Shown in pieces: positions 8,536 to 15,459 of a DNA stretch of 60,232 nt. The first letter of the stretch is position 1. Each line of letters begins with the position of its first letter. Below the pieces are notes generated by a model. The model worked only from the letters and a program-made list of their open reading frames with translations. It ran no database searches and had not been told where the DNA came from. The stretch comes from Lachnospiraceae bacterium UBA7188 (GTDB taxonomy: Bacteria > Bacillota > Clostridia > Lachnospirales > Lachnospiraceae), in contig DKVC01000195.1 of assembly GCA_002490995.1 (NCBI GenBank), positions 1-60,232 of the forward strand, in the 5' to 3' direction. The position numbers were made by a program, and so were the translations under genes.

Positions 8536-9399
8536 ATGCTAGTTTCAGCAACAGAAATGCTTAAGAAAGCAAAGGCAGGCCACTATGCGGTAGGCCAGTT
8601 CAACATCAACAACCTGGAGTGGACAAAATCCATCCTGCTGACTGCCAAGGAGTGCAAATCCCCTGTCATCCTGGGTGTATCCGAGGGCGCAGGCAAGTAC
8701 ATGGGCGGTTATCATGCAGTAGTGGGCATGGTGAACGGCCTGCTGAAGGATCTGGACATCGATGTGCCCGTAGCGCTGCATCTGGATCACGGTTCCTATG
8801 AGCACTGCTACAAATGTATCGAAGCCGGATTTTCATCCGTTATGTTCGACGGTTCCCACTATCCCATCGATGAGAATGTGGCGAAGACTACTGAGCTGGT
8901 TGCGGCAGCACACGGCAAGGGAATTTCCATTGAGGCTGAGGTTGGTTCCATCGGAGGAGAGGAAGACGGCGTTGTAGGCATGGGCGAGTGCGCAGACCCC
9001 AAGGAGTGCAAGGCCATTGCAGACCTGGGCGTTGACTTCCTGGCGGCAGGTATCGGCAATATTCACGGCAAATATCCTGCGAACTGGAAAGGACTGAGTT
9101 TTGAGACACTGGATGCCGTACAGCAGCTCACAGGGGACATGCCTCTGGTGCTTCACGGCGGCACAGGCATTCCCGCCGACATGATCAAGAAAGCAATCAG
9201 CCTCGGCGTAGCTAAGATCAACGTAAATACCGAGTGCCAGCTTGCATTTGCCGCTGCTACCCGTAAGTACGTGGAAGAGGGCAAGGATCTCCAGGGCAAG
9301 GGATTTGATCCCCGCAAGCTCTTAGCTCCCGGCGCTCAGGCCATCAAGGATACCGTGAAGGAGAAGATGGAGCTGTTCGGTTCTGTAGGCAAGGCCTGA
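8536..9399 (+). CDS. fba: Class II fructose-1,6-bisphosphate aldolase
   Basis: Zinc-dependent aldolase cleaving fructose 1,6-bisphosphate to dihydroxyacetone phosphate and glyceraldehyde 3-phosphate. 287 residues. Metal-ligand and substrate segments: ALHLDHGS near residue 79, EAEVGSIGGEEDG near 134, GNIHGKY near 174, VLHGGTGIP near 204 and KINVNTE near 226. TGGAGG precedes ATG 8536. The 269-base gap upstream shows no clear promoter. Codon choice is strongly biased, as expected for a highly expressed glycolytic gene. Related aldolases acting on tagatose bisphosphate cannot be fully excluded. Confidence 0.94.
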   Translation: MLVSATEMLKKAKAGHYAVGQFNINNLEWTKSILLTAKECKSPVILGVSEGAGKYMGGYHAVVGMVNGLLKDLDIDVPVALHLDHGSYEHCYKCIEAGFSSVMFDGSHYPIDENVAKTTELVAAAHGKGISIEAEVGSIGGEEDGVVGMGECADPKECKAIADLGVDFLAAGIGNIHGKYPANWKGLSFETLDAVQQLTGDMPLVLHGGTGIPADMIKKAISLGVAKINVNTECQLAFAAATRKYVEEGKDLQGKGFDPRKLLAPGAQAIKDTVKEKMELFGSVGKA

Positions 9400-9410
9400 G
9401 ACGCAGGTTT

Positions 9411-9450
9411 CTGTGCCGGACAGGCTGTGGCACAGTTCATATTTTGTTAA
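9411..9450 (+). terminator. Weak terminator after fba
   Basis: CTGTGCC (9411-9417) pairs with GGCACAG (9429-9435), an 11-base loop, followed by TTCATATTTTGTT. The T run is interrupted, so efficiency is uncertain. The hairpin ends exactly where the left arm of the inverted duplication begins (9436). Confidence 0.4.
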
Positions 9451-9483
9451 CAGATCATTCAAGCAATATTTGAATTCTTATCA

Positions 9484-9511
9484 TTGTTTAGACATTTCTT
9501 GTGGGTATACT
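9484..9511 (+). promoter_or_regulatory. Promoter of small RNA copy 1
   Basis: TTGTTT (9484-9489), 16-base spacer, TATACT (9506-9511); expected start near 9518. About 48 bases upstream of the -35 (from 9436) are also partly conserved in the other arm, including TTGTTAACA and TCATTCAA, which suggests a regulator site. Confidence 0.65.
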
Positions 9512-9517
9512 ATATTC

Positions 9518-9623
9518 ATAAGCAACAGATAAAGAACAGACATGATAAGCAGGCCACAGTTACTGAATAACTTTTTCATAATTATAGCCAGGGAACCCCG
9601 GGTTCCCTGGCATCCTCCTTTTT
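9518..9623 (+). ncRNA. Putative small RNA, copy 1
   Basis: A predicted transcript of about 106 nt. Hairpin 1 is AGTTA-CTGAA-TAACT followed by TTTTT. Hairpin 2 is a perfect 11-bp stem, GCCAGGGAACC (9587-9597) with GGTTCCCTGGC (9601-9611). The tail is ATCCTCCTTTTT. The unpaired CAUCCUCC is the exact complement of GGAGGAUG, a ribosome binding site joined to a start codon. The second copy keeps both stems although their loops and several base pairs differ, which supports a selected RNA structure. No ORF with a ribosome binding site lies inside. The target and any Rfam family are unknown. Confidence 0.72.
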
Positions 9624-9968
9624 ATGGGGATTTCGGACGAAATATCCGGGGATATGTCGGAGGGCATAATTCATACTGCGCACTGGTTCCATTTGCAGTA
9701 TGATATTCGTATTTTGGACAGGACGCCGCCAGCTAACCGGGCTCTTTCTGGATCAGGGCAGAGAGAAGCGCAGACTATGCCAGGGGTGTTTTTTTGTATT
9801 CGGAAATCGCACGGAAGCGGTATTTTGTGGCGGGAAAAAAATCGCTGTCTGCTTACGGTGTTGGGGCTGAATCGGTTTCAGGGGACGGAGTGAAACTGAC
9901 GATATGCATGGAAGAGATTACTGGTAATTGTAAATGCAATCACTGGTATATGAACACAGGAGCCTCTG

Positions 9969-10075
9969 AAAAGGGAGGATGCCAGGAAACTTACGTCCCC
10001 TGGCATTATTATGAAAAAGTTATTTAGTAAACAGTAACTATGGCTGGCACTCTTGTGTGTTTCTGTTCTGTTGAT
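9969..10075 (-). ncRNA. Putative small RNA, copy 2
   Basis: Second, convergent copy. Hairpin 1 keeps the AGTTA/TAACT stem with a longer loop that can pair internally (TTT-ACT-AAA). Hairpin 2 is GCCAGGGGAC-GTAA-GTTTCCTGGC; all ten pairs hold if two G-U wobbles are allowed, where copy 1 has G-C pairs. The tail CATCCTCCCTTTT again exposes CCUCC. The stem is preserved despite sequence change, so the RNA structure seems to be under selection. It is transcribed toward copy 1, but predicted ends stay about 345 bases apart. Confidence 0.7.
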
Positions 10076-10081
10076 AGTTAT

Positions 10082-10109
10082 AGTATAGGGGAAAGAAATG
10101 TATAAACAA
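10082..10109 (-). promoter_or_regulatory. Promoter of small RNA copy 2
   Basis: On the - strand TTGTTT (10109-10104), 16-base spacer and TATACT (10087-10082), the same boxes and spacing as copy 1; expected start near 10075. The outer flank to 10157 repeats the upstream conserved block. Confidence 0.65.
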
Positions 10110-10247
10110 TGAGGATTAATTTAAAAATAGTTGAATGAATTGTTAACAAAATATGAATATCAATCGTTATTGAACTTTGTCAGCCGGAGAACAAGCGGCA
10201 CGCAGGATATCCCGGCAGGAATACAGAAAATATGGAGGTGGCAAGCG

Positions 10248-11912
10248 ATGAATATCATTATCAGGAAAGAAACACCTGCAGATTACCGCATTGTGGAGGA
10301 ACTGACGCGGGAGGCTTTTTGGGGAAGCATGGATCATCCCACCTGCGACGGAGAGCATCTGCTGGTACATAAATTGAGAGCTCTTCCTTCTTTTGTGCCG
10401 GAGCTTGATTTTGTTGCAGAAGCAGACGGAAAAATTGCAGGTCATATCATCTACAGCCTGGCAAAAGTAGTCACGCCGGAGGGCCGGGAAATAGAAGTCC
10501 TAAATTTCGGCCCCCTCAGTGTTCATCCGGACTATAAAAGGATGGGCGTGGGTTCGGCTTTGATGCGCCGCTCCATTGCCGAGGCAGCAGGACTGGGATA
10601 CCGCGCAATCATCATCTACGGGCATCCCGATTATTACCCGAGATTCGGATTCCGGAGAGCAGGCCGGTATGGTATCGTATCCTCCGGCGGAGGCAGCTGG
10701 GACGCGCTGATGGCATTGGAGCTGTACGACGGCGCTTTAGACGGTATTACAGGCCGGTTTATCGAAGACGAAGTCTATGAGGTTGACCCGAAGGAAATGG
10801 CTGAATTTGAAAAAGGGTTTCCCGGCAAAGAACCGGTTCAGCTTCCGCCCGCCACACTGCTGACGGATCAGCTTCCTGAACAGGTAAAACAGTCATTTGC
10901 GCAGCACGGGATCAGGTTTGTATCCCAGCAGCAGCGCTTCAGCGGTGCAGAGCTTCTTAACTGGGACGGCATGGATGAGCAGCTGCTGGTGAAAATCAAC
11001 GGGATATTGTCACAGCTGGGGCAGCCCTGCAAGCTGCTGCCTTCATCCTATATTCTGCAGCTTGCTGAGCTGGGCGTGCGCAATCCGGTTTGCTCGCTGA
11101 TTCGCTCAAAAGCCGGAATCTCTTTGTACCGCGTGGAATCGGAAGGAAGAAAGCTTATTCTGAAGGTTTTTGAGAAAAAGGAAGATGCGCGGGAGATTGA
11201 CAACTACCTGATATTGTCAAAGCTGGAAATACCGACTTTGCCGCTGCTGGGTTACACAAAAAACGCAATATTATTGCCTGATGTAGAAGCAGGCGGTGAA
11301 TACAGGCTTGGCAGAGAAAGTGACCTGAGCGACCCGCAGGCGGCAGGAGCCATTGCCGGATGGTACAAAATGCTTCACAGGAAAGGCAGCGCTTATCTTT
11401 CAGGCAGGGAGGCTCCGATGTATGATGAAGCCGATATGCTTACTGAAGAAAACATGAGGGTAACAGCTGAAAAGACCGGTACTGCGGATCATGTGATATG
11501 GCAGGTGATCGCAGACAACTATGACGATATCCGCAGCCGGATAGATGCTCTGCCCCGGACGCTTGTATACAATGATTTTTACTGGACGAATCTGATTGTA
11601 TCAAAGACCGGTGAAAGCGCGTTCATGTTCGATTACAACTTGCTGGGCAAAGGCATCGCTTATGGTGATATCCGCAATGTAACAGGCTCGCTTTCCCGTG
11701 AGGCGGCGGAAGCATTCATGCAGGAATACGGCGACGATATCGATGAGGAACAGAAGAAAGCGGATGCCTTTATTGCACCTCTTGTTACACTGATTAGTGC
11801 CTGCAGGGAGGAGACTTTCCCCTCATGGGCAAAAACCTCGCTCGAAGAGTTGAAAAACGGCGATGTATTAAAACATCTGAAAAAATGGCTTGGTGTGGAG
11901 GTGGCTGGATGA
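10248..11912 (+). CDS. GNAT acetyltransferase fused to an aminoglycoside-phosphotransferase-like kinase
   Basis: 554 residues in two domains. Residues 1 to about 190 form a GNAT N-acetyltransferase of the YhbS type (LSVHPDYKRMGVGSALMRR is the acetyl-CoA loop; GHPDYYPRFGF follows). Residues about 235-550 form an APH/choline-kinase-like fold with a nucleotide lysine in KLILKVFEK, the catalytic loop VYNDFYWTNLI and the metal aspartate in FMFDYNLL. GGAGGTG lies 7 bases before ATG 10248. The order acetyltransferase-kinase recalls AAC(6')-APH(2'') but the GNAT half is of a different branch, so antibiotic modification cannot be assumed; small-molecule substrates are unknown. Confidence 0.85.
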   Translation: MNIIIRKETPADYRIVEELTREAFWGSMDHPTCDGEHLLVHKLRALPSFVPELDFVAEADGKIAGHIIYSLAKVVTPEGREIEVLNFGPLSVHPDYKRMGVGSALMRRSIAEAAGLGYRAIIIYGHPDYYPRFGFRRAGRYGIVSSGGGSWDALMALELYDGALDGITGRFIEDEVYEVDPKEMAEFEKGFPGKEPVQLPPATLLTDQLPEQVKQSFAQHGIRFVSQQQRFSGAELLNWDGMDEQLLVKINGILSQLGQPCKLLPSSYILQLAELGVRNPVCSLIRSKAGISLYRVESEGRKLILKVFEKKEDAREIDNYLILSKLEIPTLPLLGYTKNAILLPDVEAGGEYRLGRESDLSDPQAAGAIAGWYKMLHRKGSAYLSGREAPMYDEADMLTEENMRVTAEKTGTADHVIWQVIADNYDDIRSRIDALPRTLVYNDFYWTNLIVSKTGESAFMFDYNLLGKGIAYGDIRNVTGSLSREAAEAFMQEYGDDIDEEQKKADAFIAPLVTLISACREETFPSWAKTSLEELKNGDVLKHLKKWLGVEVAG

Positions 11913-12380
11913 TGATAACTTTTCACAAATAGATTCTTTGCTGTTTCCGATGCCATATAAGCGGGGCGTAGCCAATGTAATTGTATAACAAGGGGCTGTC
12001 GGGAAATACCATATTGGGACCATCTTAGCCCCTGACGGAAATATTCCCACAAAAATCAGTGTTTCGCAAACATTGTATTTTCTGTGGGAATGTTTTTTCT
12101 TTCTATTTTTCTTTTTCTCCATATTAAAGGGCAACACAAATAAGCCTCTGGCTTATGCAGGGCGCCTTTAAGACCACCAGCCATAGCCGTGGTATGAGCG
12201 ATTTGGTAAATTCTGGCGGTCTTAAGGAAATGTCTTAAAATAATTTGTACAGGTTTATGGAACGTTTTACATCTTTTATCCTGCCTTAGGAAAAATGCAT
12301 AGTACAAATTATTTCGCGACAGTTCCTAAGTATAAAAGTTTTGCCAATTTTGTGCCAGATATAGTTGAAAATGGCACACT
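11913..12380. other. Intergenic stretch with structured element
   Basis: No credible gene on either strand. It holds GGGGCT...AGCCCC (around 11992-12032) able to form a long hairpin, a small AAGCC-TCT-GGCTT hairpin (12142-12154), and TTAAGACCACCAG (12168-12180) facing CTGGCGGTCTTAA (12213-12225), 13 bases with one mismatch. These could be a non-coding RNA or a degenerate repeat. Nothing identifies a known family. Confidence 0.4.
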
Positions 12381-12716
12381 CTATTTTCTGAATGATACTT
12401 CCATATATTCTTCAGATTTCCTCAGATTCTCCATGTTATCATATATCAGTATATCTATCCGGTTCGGTATATTCTGGCTTCTGATTATTACATACAGCCT
12501 TATGGCATTTAACGTCCACCTATCCATGAATCTGTCCCTTGGCACTATGGCTCTTATGTACACAGTCTGCCAGTCCAAGCTGTCAGCTGCTGAGTCAAAA
12601 TATTGCGCTATCAGCACATCGCTCATTAACTGTTTGTATCTGTAGCATCCGACGGCGGTTGCTAAGAATATTATCAGGCAAATTACAATTGCTGTCTTTT
12701 CAATTCGTTTTTTCAT
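12381..12716 (-). CDS. Small membrane-anchored protein of unknown function
   Basis: 111 residues. The first 25 form a signal anchor (MKKRIEKTAIVICLIIFLAT then VGC); a cysteine at residue 24 could be lipidated but the lipobox (AVGC) is preceded by AT, which is a weak match. The rest is soluble and charged, likely outside the membrane. AAAGGAG lies 6 bases before the ATG, which strongly supports translation. No recognised domain. An overlapping + strand frame at 12295-12645 lacks a ribosome binding site and is not annotated. Confidence 0.7.
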   Translation of the reverse strand: MKKRIEKTAIVICLIIFLATAVGCYRYKQLMSDVLIAQYFDSAADSLDWQTVYIRAIVPRDRFMDRWTLNAIRLYVIIRSQNIPNRIDILIYDNMENLRKSEEYMEVSFRK

Positions 12717-12786
12717 TTAGACTCCTTTTTCCAATATTCATTATTGCAACTATGGTTATTGCATAGGCGCCAAGTAAATTTTTAGG

Positions 12787-12858
12787 TTGTGTGGTATACC
12801 ACACAATTTTGCGTCACATCATCTATATAATCAAACTAAATGTGTGACATACCACACA
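12787..12858 (+). promoter_or_regulatory. Promoter with paired palindromic operators upstream of XRE gene
   Basis: A perfect 20-base palindrome, TTGTGTGGTATACCACACAA, occupies 12787-12806. A related imperfect site, TGTGTGACATACCACACA, is at 12841-12858. TATAAT at 12826-12831 lies between them. The left site would cover the -35 region and the right site the early transcribed region, the layout of an autorepressed regulator gene. The XRE protein encoded just downstream is the likely ligand. Confidence 0.7.
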
Positions 12859-12879
12859 CTTGGTAGATGGAGGATATAT

Positions 12880-13116
12880 ATGAGCCAGAAGATAAAGCAG
12901 GATTATTGTATAGGCATAAATCTTCGGCGGCTACGGAACCAGGCTGGCCTCACCCAGGAGCAGGTAGCTGCCAGGTTACAGGTGGCAGGGATTGACATGA
13001 CAAGGGATTTCTATGCCCACATCGAAACAGGCGACTATAATATCCGTGTGAGCGAACTGGCTGCACTCAGAAAGATATTCCAGTGTTCCTATGATGAGAT
13101 TTTCCGAGGTTTCTGA
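12880..13116 (+). CDS. XRE-family transcriptional regulator (short)
   Basis: 78 residues made almost wholly of one Cro/CI helix-turn-helix: LRRLRNQAGLTQEQVAARL, then the recognition region FYAHIETGDYNIRVSEL and a C-terminal helix FQCSYDEIFRG. GGAGG lies 7 bases before ATG 12880. Preceded by a palindromic operator pair, so autoregulation is likely. No partner gene with a known role is adjacent; the next gene is another short XRE protein. Confidence 0.85.
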   Translation: MSQKIKQDYCIGINLRRLRNQAGLTQEQVAARLQVAGIDMTRDFYAHIETGDYNIRVSELAALRKIFQCSYDEIFRGF

Positions 13117-13280
13117 CAGAGCAGCCCCGGGAGATGACAGTAGTCTTTCGTATCACTTTCATCATTTCTATATGCATTCCTCATTTTTCATCTCCGATTT
13201 TGGAAACTATAATTCATCTTCATTATATGAGCATAATATAAGATAGTCAAGAGTCTGGGAAAGGAAAAATATCACAGATA

Positions 13281-13502
13281 ATGATAAGATTTGAGAAGCT
13301 GTTCAGGACGTTAAAGGAGAACGGTATCAGCCAGTACAGCCTTTATAATACTCATGGAATCAGCCGGGCGCAGATTCAGCGGCTAAAGGAGAACCAGTCA
13401 GTCACAACCCACACATTGGATATGATTCTGAATATTCTGGGTGAAGGCTTCACCCTTGATGATATTGCGGAATTTGTTCCTGACATAAAAGAAGATGAAT
13501 GA
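13281..13502 (+). CDS. XRE-family helix-turn-helix protein (short)
   Basis: 73 residues resembling the compact HTH_26 type: FEKLFRTLKENGIS, QYSLYNTHGISRAQIQRLKEN and HTLDMILNILGEG. GGAAAGG lies upstream of ATG 13281. The C-terminal tail DIAEFVPDIKEDE is acidic. It may be a small repressor of an accessory module. Its relation to the XRE gene 164 bases upstream is not shown by the sequence. Confidence 0.75.
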   Translation: MIRFEKLFRTLKENGISQYSLYNTHGISRAQIQRLKENQSVTTHTLDMILNILGEGFTLDDIAEFVPDIKEDE

Positions 13503-13577
13503 ATCAGCGCGCTTTCCTGGATGTATATAGTAGCGTCCACACATATGAATCTGTCTCCTGTATTTATTGCAAGGTTA

Positions 13578-13618
13578 TTGGGAACTGCCCAGGCACTTCC
13601 TTGGGAACTGCCCAGGCA
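13578..13618. repeat. Two tandem copies of an 18-base unit
   Basis: TTGGGAACTGCCCAGGCA occurs at 13578-13595 and 13601-13618, period 23. The rest of the stretch 13503-13866 shows no credible gene; a TGGACG-AAG-CGTCCA hairpin sits at 13838-13852 beyond the cyclophilin stop codon without a T run. Confidence 0.6.
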
Positions 13619-13866
13619 TTTTCTTAGTATCACCTGTATTATATGGATGAAACCACAAATATATTTATGAAACAGGAGTTTTCAAGTCTATTTTCGCTTT
13701 CTGAAAGTTTTTTATAATTCATCCCCCGCGATTCCATGGATTTAATAATTGGGCACATGGATTCCCCTGGCTTTGATAAAGCATATTCGACCCTTGGCAG
13801 GGGAGACGTTGGACAGCCCCTTTTTGGCAGTAAGCATTGGACGAAGCGTCCAGGAACTTGTATTGC

Positions 13867-14391
13867 TTAAAGCTTTTCAGGTTCCGGATATTCCACCCCG
13901 AAAGTTTCCACAGTGACACTCTCCATCACCTGATTTTCATAAGGCCTGTCGGAATAGCTGTCAGTAGAAGTCTCGGCGATGCGGTTTACCACATCCATTC
14001 CTTCGATTACTTTGCCGAAGGCCGCATACTGCCCATCCAGATGAGGAGCGGCCTTGTGCATGATGAAAAACTGTGAGCCCGCGGAATCAGGGTGCATGGA
14101 CCTTGCCATGGACAACACGCCTGCTGTATGCTTTAGGTCATTGGGCACACCGTTCTGGCTGAACTCTCCCTTGATGCTGTAGCCGGGGTTGCCCATACCC
14201 GTGCCTTCGGGACAGCCGCCCTGGATCATAAAGCCCCTGATAACCCTGTGAAAAATCAGCCCATCATAGAATTTTTTGTTGATGAGGCTGATGAAGTTGT
14301 TCACGGAGATGGGGGCGATTTCGGGATACAGTTCAAGCTTGATCGTATCTCCGTTCTGCATGGTAATGGTGACAATCGGATTTTTTTCCAT
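13867..14391 (-). CDS. Cyclophilin-type peptidyl-prolyl cis-trans isomerase
   Basis: 174 residues with a full cyclophilin domain: FHRVIRGFMIQGG near residue 47, AGSQFFIMHKAAPHLDG near 103 and FGKVIEGMDVVNRI near 125. No signal peptide, so cytoplasmic. It catalyses isomerisation of peptidyl-prolyl bonds during protein folding. AAAGGA precedes the ATG on the - strand. Monocistronic and divergent from the repeat-bearing spacer at 14422-14565. Confidence 0.95.
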   Translation of the reverse strand: MEKNPIVTITMQNGDTIKLELYPEIAPISVNNFISLINKKFYDGLIFHRVIRGFMIQGGCPEGTGMGNPGYSIKGEFSQNGVPNDLKHTAGVLSMARSMHPDSAGSQFFIMHKAAPHLDGQYAAFGKVIEGMDVVNRIAETSTDSYSDRPYENQVMESVTVETFGVEYPEPEKL

Positions 14392-14421
14392 AATAAATGT
14401 CCTTTCTGATGAGATTCGTGA

Positions 14422-14565
14422 TATAATATGACCATATTTGCGGCAGGAAACAGCCGTATGGCCATCCTGCCATGAGCGTTGCTGTGCTCATTTGGTATAA
14501 CATGACCATATTCCCGGCAGGAAACGGCCGTATGGCCATCCTGCCATGAGCGTTGCTGTGCTCAT
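14422..14565. repeat. Structured interspersed repeat, two tandem copies
   Basis: Two ~70-base copies (14422-14491 and 14496-14565, period 74). Each starts TATAAyATGACCATA and ends GCCATGAGCGTTGCTGTGCTCAT. In the second copy GGCAGG (14516-14521) pairs with CCTGCC (14540-14545) around GGCC-GTAT-GGCC, and CATGAGC (14545-14551) pairs with GCTCATG (14560-14566). A third copy is at 25725-25793. The repeats end in GGTATAAT, which could serve as a -10 for the next gene. Confidence 0.8.
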
Positions 14566-14624
14566 GGTATAATCAATGATTATAGCGTAAAAACGTCATA
14601 TCGTAAAGAGGAAAGTGAGCGAAG

Positions 14625-15386
14625 TTGATATATTTAAAAGAGAGGTATTTAAAAGAGATAAAGGTAAAAACAGACGGGCAGGAAGGCGTTTTATATGTGA
14701 CAGATGACGCGGAAACTGCGGAAACGCTGCGCAGCCAGGGGGAAGCAGTGCTGGTTTACCTCCATACGGGAAATACAGAGCAGGATTTCTCGAATTTTTT
14801 GTTCGCGGTGGAGGATCCGGAAGGGCTGGAGCCGGAATATGTGGAACGGGTCTACCGCCGCCTGAAAGGGCTTCCCTGGCATATCCTGGAGACCCCCAGG
14901 TGCCTCATCCGCGAGACAACACCGGGGGATGTGGAGGATTTCTACCGCATTTACAGCCATCCCGACATAACGAAATATATGGAAGGCCTGTACCCGGAAG
15001 TGGAGCAGGAGAAACAGTATGTCCGGGAGTATATTGAAAAGGTTTATACTTTTTACGGCTTCGGTGTCTGGACCGTGGTGGAAAAGGAAAGCGGTTCTGT
15101 CATAGGGCGGGCCGGATTCTCTTACCGGGAAGGCTTCGAAGACCCGGAACTGGGCTTTATCATCGGCGTTCCCTGGCAGAGGAAGGGATATGCCAGGGAA
15201 GTATGCCGCGCCGTCCTTTCCTATGGGGCTGCGGCACTGGAATTTACGAAGGTGCAGGCGCTGGTGGAGACGGAAAATACAGCATCCCTGAAGCTGTGCG
15301 GGCAGCTGGGATTTTACCGGGATTCTGCAGTGCGCCTGAATGGGAAAGAATATTATCTGTTATACAGAACAAAAAGCAGCAGATGA
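14625..15386 (+). CDS. GNAT-family N-acetyltransferase with N-terminal extension
   Basis: 253 residues. Residues about 90-250 are a RimJ/RimL-type GNAT domain: RCLIRETTPGDVEDFYRIY, then LGFIIGVPWQRKGYAREVC as the acetyl-CoA loop and VETENTASLKLCGQLGF. The first 85 residues are a separate alpha/beta stretch (VLYVTDDAETAETLRSQGE) of unknown role. The start is TTG 14625 behind GAGG at 14609-14612; no nearer ATG fits. Acetylates an amine of a protein or small molecule; substrate unknown. Confidence 0.8.
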   Translation: MIYLKERYLKEIKVKTDGQEGVLYVTDDAETAETLRSQGEAVLVYLHTGNTEQDFSNFLFAVEDPEGLEPEYVERVYRRLKGLPWHILETPRCLIRETTPGDVEDFYRIYSHPDITKYMEGLYPEVEQEKQYVREYIEKVYTFYGFGVWTVVEKESGSVIGRAGFSYREGFEDPELGFIIGVPWQRKGYAREVCRAVLSYGAAALEFTKVQALVETENTASLKLCGQLGFYRDSAVRLNGKEYYLLYRTKSSR

Positions 15387-15405
15387 ATCATTCTCAATTA
15401 CTATT

Positions 15406-15439
15406 TGCGCCAATAGACAAAACTTTTGCTATTGGCGCA
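15406..15439. terminator. Hairpin between convergent genes
   Basis: TGCGCCAATAG (15406-15416) pairs with CTATTGGCGCA (15429-15439), a perfect 11-bp stem between the convergent ends of the GNAT gene and hflC. It lacks a clear T run on either side, so a role as shared terminator is plausible but not certain. Confidence 0.45.
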
Positions 15440-15459
15440 TCAATATCCGAAATTTCCGT

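Larger units (their letters stand above)
9436..10157. repeat. Imperfect inverted duplication with ~188-base arms
   Basis: The left arm 9436-9623 and the right arm 9969-10157 (read on the - strand) align over their full length. The outer 17 bases (TTCATATTTTGTTAACA) are identical, as are the -35, the -10 and the 16-base spacer length of a promoter in each arm, a 15-base block AATAACTTTTTCATA, and the terminal CATCCTCC. The stretch between the arms (9624-9968) does not align with either arm and shows no credible gene. The arms encode the two small RNAs listed separately. Confidence 0.85.

Noticed and set aside
9624..9893. Frame of 89 codons between the two small-RNA genes
   Set aside because: It begins inside the terminator T run, has no ribosome binding site, and its residues show no domain or conservation hint.
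12295..12645. Frame of 116 codons on the + strand
   Set aside because: It overlaps the - strand small protein, which has a strong ribosome binding site and signal anchor; this one has neither.
14422..14565. Tandem repeats as a CRISPR or attachment site
   Set aside because: Only two copies, no variable spacers, no cas or integrase genes; a third copy elsewhere fits an interspersed repeat.
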